Of a stretch of 64,000 nucleotides of DNA, positions 45,723 through 56,300 are shown piece after piece. How positions within the stretch are numbered: position 1 is the stretch's first letter; every line of letters starts with the position of its first letter. Origin of the DNA: Diospyros lotus (Eukaryota > Streptophyta > Magnoliopsida > Ericales > Ebenaceae); assembly GCF_014633365.1 (NCBI RefSeq), contig NC_068347.1:30794116-30858115 (forward strand). The letters are read 5' to 3'. The notes under the pieces were generated by a model, which was given only the letters and a program-made list of their open reading frames with translations, searched no databases and had not been told where the DNA came from. The translations under genes were made by a program, and so were the position numbers.

Positions 45723-46948
45723 ATGGCCTCAACCGCATCTGCCCGGCCACTTTCCTCCTCCACCGCCGTGGTTGACACCAAAGCTTCTCCTCCCCATCGC
45801 CAATCGGCCGTCCCATCTTCGCAATGCGTGACCCTCTCCCCCACCCTCCCTCCCCCTCCTGTCCACTCTCAGACCCGCGCCCCCAAGACCACCGCTTATT
45901 ATTGTATGAACTCGCCTCTCTCTTTCAACACTCTTTCATAATTATGTTTTCGCGGTTCCATTCCCATTACTGATCCTCTTGGTATTCCTACTTAATTTCA
46001 GGTAGAAAGATAGCCCGCAATGTGGCTGCCATGGCGACTGGAGAGGCACCCGCGGAAGTTGCTGGGACAGAGCTGCCAGATATTGTCAAGACAGCCCAAG
46101 AAGCTGTAACCTTAATCCCTTACAACCTGCGCCTTTTCTTTTTTGTCATCAATTTCCTCATTATGTATCCTCTGATTTTAGTTTGACCCAAGTACGGTTG
46201 TTAATTTTGATGATTGAGCAGTGGGATAAAGTTGAAGATAAGTATGCAGTGTCCTCTCTGGCTGCAGCTGGCGTTTTGGCGCTTTGGGGCTCGACTGGAA
46301 TGCTCTTGGTCAGGAACCTATCTATCTAAATGCTTCATCTTAACATTATTATCCTACAACCTTAAGTAAAAGCGTGCACCTTTAGTAGAATTGATACTAG
46401 ATAGAAAAAGATTGATTCTGGGTACCTCTCTTATATCACAGGCAATCGACAGGCTTCCTCTAGTTCCCGGTCTTCTTGAGCTTGTTGGAATTGGATACAC
46501 TGGAGTAAGCTGGCTTCTGCTTAAACTGAATTGCCTACTTATTCCCACCCTAACATCAAACCAATTACACTAATTTGGTCAGTTGGACTTTGTTAACAGA
46601 GCCATACAACAAGACAGATTGAGATTTCAACTTAATTATCTATGACATGACTGGTTAACTATCAACGATAACTCTAATATATATAGATAAGCGGAGTCCT
46701 ACTATCGGAAGCCAATTACACTGTTGGTTTATACATGCTGATAGAGTTTCTTGTTCCTTTTGCAGTGGTTTGTATATCAAAATCTGATCTTTAAGCCCGA
46801 GAGGTAGCACCCTCTCCATTTCTTCACACTTGAGAATGATTTTTTCTCATTGTCGTCTTCTTATTTTGTCGTGCGTTGATGAAACTGTAGGGAAGCTTTG
46901 ATACAAAAAATTAAGGATACGTACAAAGACATAATCGGGAGCAGCTGA
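45723..46948 (+). CDS. CURVATURE THYLAKOID 1 (CURT1) family protein, CURT1B-like, 6 exons
   Basis: Exons 45723-45903, 46002-46105, 46222-46308, 46442-46504, 46766-46803 and 46891-46948 give 176 residues; all joins are in frame. Residues 1 to about 65 are Ser/Thr/Ala/Pro-rich, typical of a chloroplast transit peptide. A short amphipathic helix precedes WDKVEDKYAV, then two transmembrane segments follow (SSLAAAGVLALWGSTGMLL and LPLVPGLLELVGIGYTGWF) and a C-terminal amphipathic helix REALIQKIKDTYKDIIGSS. This is the CURT1 layout: two membrane helices flanked by amphipathic helices that curve thylakoid membranes at grana margins. The best match from memory is Arabidopsis CURT1B (At2g46820, TMP14). 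Start: first ATG of the transit peptide (MASTASARPLS). The donor of exon 3 (TTG|GTCAGG) is atypical but the frame demands it. Confidence 0.92.
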
Positions 46949-47032
46949 AAGGCCAACAATTGCAGGGAATGTTGTTGAGATGAGATGAACATTCAGATGC
47001 TGAAGCATGCCTGTTAGAGCATTAATAATGGA

Positions 47033-47067
47033 TCTTCTTCTTCTTCTTCTTCTTCTTCTTCTTCTTC
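47033..47067 (+). repeat. (CTT)n microsatellite in the CURT1 3' region
   Basis: About 12 CTT units some 85 bases after the CURT1 stop codon. Confidence 0.9.
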
Positions 47068-47099
47068 GAATTATCCTCTAGCAACACTGAACCCCTACT

Positions 47100-49366
47100 C
47101 TCTACTATTTGTTGAACATATATATATATATTGCTTTGTATAATATATACTATTTCCCCCTTGGTTACAGTCATCTACTATATATTAATTTACCATGCTA
47201 ATTATCCAAGCTTTTGCCATTGTGGAGAACAATTAAATTTTGTTACAACAGTCATGCTCATGCATACCAGTCCATTCCTCTTCTGGTTGCCTTTAATTCA
47301 TATATATGTAAGATGCATATATATACACCAAATTATTCCATGTAATTGTATACATGTTATCATGTTGACGTGATATTACAAGTTAATTATATTTTATTAT
47401 ACACATGGATCGTGATAGAAGTGATTTTTAGTAAATTTAAAAATAAAAAGAATAGTCTTCACTCCTATTATATATTTACAATTTATATATATAACAACAT
47501 GATTAGTATATGATATGATCTCATCATGCGGTGCCAATAGGGAAATGTATATTTTTATTATGCAACTTGAAGATGGCATTGGGTTGTGCATCTATATTTT
47601 GTACCTAGATGTACAATTAATAGGTGTTATTTTTAATTAAAAATTCCATTTCAAGCCATCCTGTACCAACAAGCTTACTACAGTGGTAGCTGTATATACC
47701 ATTATAATATTTGATCTCTGTAATTAGATACTCATCGATGATTAATTGATCACTAAAATCAGTCACATAAAATGTCAAAATTCTATATATAATATTTTTG
47801 TATCAAACATGTGATTGTTAAAGCTAATACCTTTGAATATGGGTGTATTTGAACGTTACCGTAATGGAAGTGACTCCAAATCCTTTCTAAGACCCGATAA
47901 TTTCTTTTATCGTTATTGTAACGTGTTGTAAGGATGACGGTGAGTTGTCTATTTATCTATTTATATATTTATTTTAATAAATATTTAAATATTCAAATAG
48001 ATAATTGAGAACTCATTGGCAAACTCATTGCCATCCATGTATATACTGCATGGTTGATCAACTGCTTTATTGAGAGCATAAGGTAATTGGAAACCATTGG
48101 AAAACTCGTGACAATGTAAGCTATGAATTACTACATGTATATGTTGCTAAGTTGGACATTTACCTTATTAAAGGCATAAGCTATAAAAACGATTTGGAGA
48201 CGATATTTCTATTTTTTTGAGACGTTCACCCTTTCGAAAACATTAAAAATGACCAAAAATATTTTCTGGGCAATTTCTATAATTTCACACGTTTCGAAGA
48301 ACATTCATAATAAAATATACTTTCAAAAATACGTTTTCAATGTGAGAGGTTGGTTATAGACGAAATTTCTTCCGTCTCAAACCAACAAATATATTTGATT
48401 ATCTTTCTCACCTGATCACTCATCCTCGTGCATGCCCTAACCCTAAATCCTTTTTCTATGAAGTCCAAATCCAGTTCCACTAAATCAGTGAATCATTCCT
48501 CTCGTCTCTGACCATCCTTTTGTCATTGACGTCGTTCTCCTGCTAGCTAGTTGTTCGGTGCTACCATCGATGGAGTTGTTGCTTCGTGCGATTGCCTGCT
48601 CAGTTGCTTAGTGCTCAGTTCCTTCTTATCGTCGATTGCTCAATGATCGATGCTTTGCTCGTCTGCTAGGTTGCTCAGATCAATTGCTCAGTGCTTGCTT
48701 TCCTCTCGCCATTGATTACTCGGTACTCAGTGCTTATGTTGTCATCGACTCAATTGCTCAATAATCACTGGTCAATGCTTTACTCGCTTGCTAGCTTGTT
48801 GAGTGTGATTGCTCCATTTCCACTCGTCGTCAATATTGTTCGGTTGTTTAATGCGATTGAATAACTATTTTTTTATATTAAAAATTATATTTATAAAAAA
48901 TATTTTTTTTTTACTTACATTTCTAACCCATATTTTTTTCTAAATTTTTTTAAAATATTATTTCTCCAATTTCGTTTTAGTACAATCTAGTGCATAACTC
49001 AATGTCTTTGCCAATGCAGCCACATACGTGCATTCCATGGATATACCTATTTTTTTGTCTTTACCTACATAATAATAAATCATAGACTACATTCAGCTAT
49101 ATGTTTTGCAAGTAATTCCTAACACCATAGTGACCATTAACTATTGTGGTCTCTATTCTAGTTTGTTTTTATGCTTTTTCTTTCTCTTGTTTGGCCAACG
49201 CAATACAATTTAAATTGTGGCTACATAATACAAACAATCTTTGTAACATATTGTTCACCATTAAATTAAGATTTGCACCATATAAAATAAAAAAAAATCA
49301 ATATGATAATTTAATACTTTAATTATTAAAAATGTTATAAAATAGAAAGTTCAATTGATAGTTTAA
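47100..49366. other. Spacer; includes a GC-richer TGCTCA-repeat block
   Basis: 47100-48180 is AT-rich with nothing seen. 48520-48860 is GC-richer and made of loosely repeated TTGCTCAGTGCT, CGATTGCTCA and GCTAGCTT words, without a coding frame. It looks like the core of another transposon whose ends I could not fix. Confidence 0.35.
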
Positions 49367-51495
49367 AACATGCGAGCATTGACTTAATAGAATATATACC
49401 TCCTCTCTATTTAAGGTGAAAATAGTATTTATACGGTTATTCTCTCAAATTTTAATAAACAGTCATTAAACTTTAAGGTTGTAATTATTTACTCATTGAA
49501 CTTTAAATTATAACCAGTTATTCATTGAACTTTACTCAACGTCAACCATCCATCACTTGTTATAACTTCGTTAACTATTACAAACAGAAAATGTTAACGG
49601 AATCTGACGTGGCAAAAATTAATTTAACATATACTCATTGAATTTTAAAAATGTAACTACTTACTCACTGAACTTTGCTCAACGTCAACTATCCATCACC
49701 CCAGTACATCTCCATCTAATCTTGAAATATCCGTTACATCACCGTCTGATCTTGAAACATATTAAAAGATTTTTTGATGATACTGAAAAAAAAAAGGGGG
49801 GGCAGCAGGACCCACGCGTGGCCGAGCCGCACGACCTCGGCCGTGCAGCCGAGGCCGAGGCCTCCACTAGCATGGCCGAGACTAGTGGTCTCAGCCACGC
49901 CAAAATAAAATAAAAAAAACAAAAAAATAATAATAATAAAATAAAATGGAATAAAAAAAAAGAAAGAAAAGATGGGAGACCTCTTACCTTTTTACTCTAC
50001 TCCAAGCATGCTCTCACTCCAATAATTCTTAGGAAGAGGGGATCATACCCACATCCCTTTTTATAGAGTCCTTGGAGGGCCATGAGAAGGGTGATGGGAC
50101 AATAATGGAGATCGTTAATCTTATTTATTTTTTGCAAATTTTTTTTTTTTTTACAGGAAAGTAGAAAAGCTCAGAAGACTACACCTTCAGTTGCCTGAGC
50201 TCCTCACCCTCACAACTCAAGGAGTTGGGGGCAAGTGATGAGGGGATATTTTACTAATGACAAAATTACTATATTACCCTCGGAGACTACTAACCTGGTA
50301 CCGCCACGTGCCTGTCTCATGAAGCGCCACGTGTCATCTAGATCTCCATCTCATATTTGATTTTGAACGAAACTGACTTGATCAACCGAGATTATCTCCA
50401 ACGACTTGTTCAGAAGTTATCTTATCTTTTCAGAGTATGTTCTACGCCATCTTTAAATAGAAGTCAACTTCTACAGGTATGGATTATTTGACTACTGTGT
50501 GACTTTCCATTTCAGGTATTTTTTTCTACTAACTTAAGCGTCGGAGTTTTCCCGGGGGATTAAAGGCTCCGCCCTTGCAGGTACTTGTTTTGAGGCAGAA
50601 TTCGGTGATCGGTCCAGTATCATCATTTTTGTATGCATTTGAAATCACTTACTTCTCAAACCAAAAGTCAAAAACTAAACTAATGATTCAAATTAAAAAA
50701 ACTATTGATGCAAACTAAAAGTAAACAACAAAAATTTGCTTAGATTTTTTTACCTCCATTATGAACAACGAAATTCATAAAAAATGTATTTAATTTTTTA
50801 CCTTCATTACGAACAACAAAATTCACAAAAAATATATTTAATAATGAGACCAAATTGGTCATATCCGATGATCGACATACCTTCAGTGGATGACCAAATT
50901 GGTCATATTCGATGACTGACATACATTTAGTTTTTGGCTTTTGGTCTCATTATTGAATATGTTGAATTTTGTTGTTTGTAATAGAGATAAAAAAAATCTA
51001 AATAGATATTTTTTTTTACTTTTGGTTTGCATCAATAGTTTTTTTAATTTGAATCATTAGTTTAGTTTTTGACTTTTGATTTTAGAAATAAATGATCTCA
51101 AATGCATACAAAAATCTTTTAATATGTTTCAAGATTAGACTGTGATGTAACGAGATGATGGATGGTTGACGTTGATCAAAATTTAGTGAGTAAGTAGTTA
51201 CATTTTTAAAGTTCAATGAGTGTATGTTAAATTAATTTTTGTTACGTCAGATTTCGTTAGCCACATTAGATTCTGTTAGTATTTTTCGTTTGTAATAGCT
51301 AACAGAGTTATAACAAGTGATGGATGATTGATGTTGAGTAAAGTTCAGTGAATAAATAATTATAACTTTAAAATTCAATGACAGTTTTTTAATTTTACCC
51401 TTTAAAACAAGCATTGACTTAAAAGAATATATATCTCATTTCCATTTAAGTTGAAAATGGTGTTTATACGGTTATTCTCTCAAGTTTTAACAAAC
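49367..51495. repeat. Long-armed foldback element with flanking direct repeats, interrupted by an LTR-like insertion
   Basis: Left arm about 49450-49774 plus 50631-50855; right arm about 50941-51410 in inverse. Matched landmarks include CTTGAAACATATTAAAAGAT (49751) with its complement near 51118, and TCAACGTCAACCATCCATCA (near 49537) with its complement. The loop (about 50856-50940) holds a ~40-bp near-tandem pair, GACCAAATTGGTCATATCCG and GACCAAATTGGTCATATTCG. Just outside each arm a ~88-bp sequence (GCATTGACTTAA...TTATACGGTTATTCTCTCAA) occurs in direct orientation (49375-49452 and 51410-51485). No transposase seen. Confidence 0.75.
49775..50625 (+). mobile_element. LTR-retroelement derivative inserted in the foldback arm
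   Basis: Bounded by the 5-bp duplication TTTTT (49770-49774 and 50626-50630). It begins TGATGATACTG and ends CAGTATCATCA, an 11-bp inverted end with LTR-style TG...CA. At 50221-50237 a purine-rich GGAGTTGGGGGCAAG stands before TGATGAGGGGATA, like a polypurine tract and the start of a 3' LTR, so it may be a truncated element plus 3' LTR rather than a solo LTR. Two CACGTG boxes (about 50313 and 50327), TTTAAATAG (about 50452) and AACTTAAGCGTCGGAG (about 50530) are LTR promoter and R-region features. Confidence 0.65.
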
Positions 51496-51959
51496 TCTTC
51501 TTTTATACTTGTACTAATAAAAAAGATCACAGGAACAATGTTAAAAATATTGAGCCAATATAAAAACTTGAGACATAAAATGACAACAAAAACTTTCAAA
51601 ATTGACAAAAGAGAAATGAAGAAAGACAAGACAAGATTTGTTTTGGGATATATATACACACCATTATACAAAATATGTTATGAAAAATAAGAATATATAT
51701 CTTAAATTATAGGTACTAATTTACAAATTTAAATTAAAAATTTTAAATTATTAAAATTGTTGGCGTTATCTTTATTACCTTATCTACTTATCTTTTTATC
51801 CTTTTATTTTTTGATCATAAAAAAAAATAGGGAATTCAAATTTAAACTTTCCATCGTAACTAAACGAGAATTCTCCCAATACTAATTACAGAAGGACCCT
51901 TTGATAATTTATGAGATTAGTCATTTCAGCCACTCGATCGTTCATTTCGATATAAGATT

Positions 51960-52920
51960 TTCAAATGATAATACTGTTTGGATTTGAAAGAGTCCGAACA
52001 AGAGTCCAATCGGACTGATAAAGAGTTCGATCACCTTTTTCATCGGACTCTTTTCAGATTCAAATGGTATTGTCATTCAAACTCTTAATGATAGATGATT
52101 GAAAAGTCTAATCAATAGTCTGATCAACCTTTTCATCGAATTCTTTAAGATTCAAACAGTATTGTTATTCGGACTCTTGATGATAGATGATTGAAAAATC
52201 TAATCAAGAGTCCGATTCGATTCTTAAAAAAGGGTATTGTGTTACATGAGTCTCATCCACGAATTCTTAAAAATACTCAAACAAAAGGTTAAATTCTCAC
52301 TTTAAAAAAAAAAAATCACTAACAAATAATTTCACGAAAAGTCCGATCGAACTCTTAATTAGTCCGATTGGACTCTTGTTCGGATTCTTTTAAAAAAAAT
52401 AAAATAAAATAAAAATAACAATACAAAATTTAACAAACTAATTGGAAGAGAAAAAAAAAATACTAAAAAGAGTCCGATTGGACTCTTTCAGATCGATCGA
52501 ACTCTTTCAGATCCAAACAATTTTATCATCGGACTCTTGAAGATCAAAATGATTGAAGAGTCCAATCGAGAGTTTGATTGAAATGTTATTGTTTGGATCT
52601 TCAAGAGACCGATCGCGTTGAAGAGTCCAATTCATTTTTTTATTTTTGGCTTTTATGTTCATTCACAAATTCTTAATAACACTCCAACAAAAAATAACTT
52701 GACGACAAGTTCAATTGGACTCTTTTTCGGACTCAAACCAATCGCAATGAAGAGTATGATTCATTTCCATATTTTGGGTTTCATTAGTTACATTCACAAA
52801 TGTTTAAAAACACTTCAACAAAAGTTGAAAATGTCATCATAAGCAAAGGAAAAAAATACAAAAATAAAGCAGATAAGTCCGATCAGACTCGTAGGGCAAA
52901 GAGTCTGATTCATTTATGTA
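51960..52920. repeat. Cluster of GAGTCCGAT / ATCGGACTC motifs
   Basis: At least fifteen exact or near copies of AGAGTCCGAT, in both orientations, often as head-to-head palindromes such as AAGAGTCCGATTGGACTCTT (about 52470) and AAGTCCGATCGAACTCTT (about 52340). They are separated by AT-rich linkers and TTCAAACAGTATTGTTATTC-type words that recur about 100 bp apart. No coding frame. Confidence 0.7.
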
Positions 52921-53373
52921 CCCATAAGTTCTTGTTCAAACTTAAACATTGACAATAGATCACTTATACTTTGTCTTATTCGTCCTTCGATTGCTTCGTC
53001 TTCAATGTCGTCATTGGCCTTCGATTGCTCTTCATGTCATTCTCTTCCCATTTTCGCCTTTCGCTTCAACTCTTCTTGATTTGAAACTAGAGTTTCAATT
53101 TTCGATTCCACGTGAATTTAACTAAACTCATATGATTTTTATTTTTTTTTTAGTCAGCATGAGTCCCATTTAAAATTGACACGTGATGTGCCACATGTGC
53201 AAAGGCATATCTCGGGGATTCGAGTTAGAGCGTGGGTTAAGATTATAATTAATTTCAGAAATTAAATCCTTCTTGCTAAAATGAAAACTATTAAATAAAA
53301 TCACAAAAACATTTGGGTTTTACAGTCTCTGTATTTTCTCTACCGAACACACCCAATTTGGGTCGCCGTGCAC
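52921..53373 (+). promoter_or_regulatory. Upstream region of the IGPD gene
   Basis: 52970-53070 has TTCGATTGCTTCGTC/CCTTCGATTGCTC repeats like the block near 48.6 kb. The remainder up to the ATG is AT-rich, then pyrimidine-rich (CAGTCTCTGTATTTTCTC near 53320), compatible with promoter and 5' leader. Confidence 0.35.
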
Positions 53374-56300
53374 ATGGCCCTTTCCATCTCTTCTCATCCT
53401 CTGACCTCTCCTTCTTCTTCCTCTACTTCTTATTCTCAGCTACCGAAATCTACGGTTCCACGGGAGACTCTCATCGCACTTCGCTTTCAACGGCGTTCCC
53501 CGCTTTCCTTCGGACATCTCCGCCACAGCCTCGGTCCGATGAACTCTCAGCGAACAACCTGTCATGCCTCTCCAACGACGTCGCCACCAGCCAACATTGG
53601 TAAACTCTCTAAATTCATTCTCTATTCTATTCTGTGCCGATTTTCAAAATTGAGGCTGCTTTTTAGTTGTTTCCTTTTTCCTTTGTTGGAGGTCGAGTCG
53701 GAGAGGTGAAGAGGGTTACGAAGGAGACGGATGTGTCGGTGAGGATAAACTTGGATGGTTCTGGTGAAGCTGATAGCAGTACTGGGATTCCATTTCTCGA
53801 CCATATGTTGGACGTTAGTCTCTCTTTTCGATATCTTCAACTTTCAGCTTCTGTGATTCTTTTGTTTCGACCAACTTCACTGGATTTATGCGGAAATATG
53901 TAATTTGAGGCAGTGAGCAGTGAGAAATTGGTTTAAGACACGTAGATGCTTCGATTTGGTATTGGTGGTTCTGTTTGTTAGGACGAAGGAGAAGGTTTAG
54001 GAAAAATGGTTGAAACTCACTCTATTTCAGTAGAAATTTATGTGTTGTGCCAATATTGGGTGAGCGCATATTCAATTTCTAGCGAACTTCAAAATAGCAC
54101 AACCCACTAAGTGTGTAGATGAAGTTATAAATTATTTAGCATTCAATTTAACTAGATTGAAATTCTTAGTACAGCAACTGAGTAATGCTGAACTTCCACT
54201 CAGCTGAGACGTGTATAAGGATTTTTTTTAAAATCATTTTTCCACTTTGCGTGTCCAAAAACATAAATTGGGCTGCATTTATTTGGCCGGATTGGGAATC
54301 AAATAAAGATCCCCATTCTGAACAATCTCTTGTTGTTAGTAAGACACGTGACAATGCAATTCAAGCTTTGGGTTTAGTTAGGGATTCTTTATTGGAAAGC
54401 TTAGTATGAACTTTGTCCTCCCCCAGACCCTTGCGCAAAGCAGGAGCCCTCATGCATTGAGGATGCCTTTTTTTTTTTTAGAATGAACAAGGGAAGGAAA
54501 CGAGATGTTTAGTGTGTTCATGTTTTCCATTCTTTTACTAAGTAATGTTATAAAAAGTTCTATGCTGGGCAGATCCTGTAGAAAATATAAAAGGCATTCC
54601 CAATGCATGAAGCTCCTTGTTCTAGAAAATATGAAAAGCCAAAGGAAAAAGAAGCTCTAGTAAGTCAACCAGGACACACAGGTCTTCTTAACACATTATA
54701 AAAATTTGATTGCAAATTTACTAGGGAACGGCCTTGTCAATTGAGAAAAAGGAGATCCCCCCATTCAAAACTTTCAAGCTATGCATTGTGTACACTTCAA
54801 CTCCTTCCAAAAATGATGCTTCCACTCTCTACATGAGCACCAAACATAGCTAAATGTAAATACCCCACATATGAAAGTGAAGACAGATATAGACTTACAT
54901 AGAATCACGAGATATTATGATTTGGAGTAAATAAGAATATATATACAATAATATGGTTGAAGTTGTTCTTTTTATCATTTTTCTGTTATTGCTATAAAAA
55001 TAATATCCAAATCACAAGGAGTACTTGATATAACAGCAATTTATTTCAAATTTTCAATTTAAACATTATTTAACATATTAAAGCAACACAATTCATATAT
55101 TCCACAATTGCCTTCAAAGAATACTTAGGTTCAATAATCAATAAATTATCCATCATGAGCACATCACCGATACCAATTACTATCCAATTTACATAAAATG
55201 CATGTAACACAATTGATAGATTCCTTGACTGCAAGGAAAACCTAGGTTCATTATCCATCAAGAGTAGATAAAAATACAAGCCAAAGATACCAATCAACAT
55301 CCAAATTACCTAAAAACATACCCAAAAAAAGAACAAAATGTAAGCATTACAACTTCAAATAGACACATTTCTTTTGTCTTTTTGAAGGGTAACTGTGAAT
55401 GTATATAAAGAAAGAAATGTGCCTTAAGGGGTGAACCTTGTACAGTAACCACCACTATGGAATCCATGTTTGACACATATTTTAATGCATTTGACAAGTT
55501 ATCAGAATTTCACACATTGAGAGATGTGCCACATATATTTTTAGCTTGTCCAATAAGTGTGTGTTCGACATGTGTTGAAAGTGGATATGACACTCATTTC
55601 AAAGTGCATACTACACAATTTTGATTGAATTATCATTAATGGGTATTGCACATGTTTTGATGTATGTGGCAAGTTATCACCATTGGACTCTATGTCCAAC
55701 ACGTATTTTGTTGTATGTCAATTGCGTATATCATACCTGTTTAATCCTTCATATCTGGAACCACTTCTTGTGGATGCTTGTCAGCACTTCTAAGGCATGC
55801 ACATCTCACTACACAAAATGCCTCCTCACAACTTTAAGCATCACATGCTGACCCTATCTATAGTCATGGTCCACACTTGCAGCTGGAGTACCCAAATGTT
55901 AGAATTAAGGAGACTTAGAATGAGATTTTTGTTCCAAATCTTATTTCCTGTTATCTAAACCCAGACTTATTCTGTTAAATATTTCTCTTCTTTTCCTTAG
56001 GTCAAGAAAGATGGTTTGATGTTTTTTTCTTGGATCCATTTTTTCTGCTTTTTATACTGCCACTATAAGATATTTATATACTCAAATTTACTATTATATT
56101 TTGTCCCCCCCCCCCCCCCCCCCCTTCTTGGTGGTGTGTCAGCAACTTGCTTCACATGGGTTATTCGACGTGCATGTGAAGGCTACTGGTGACACTCATA
56201 TTGATGATCATCACACAAACGAAGATGTTGCCCTTGCCATTGGAACGGTAATTTCCTAAAGGCTTCCATTCAATCTTGCACTGCTTATTCCTTCTATATC

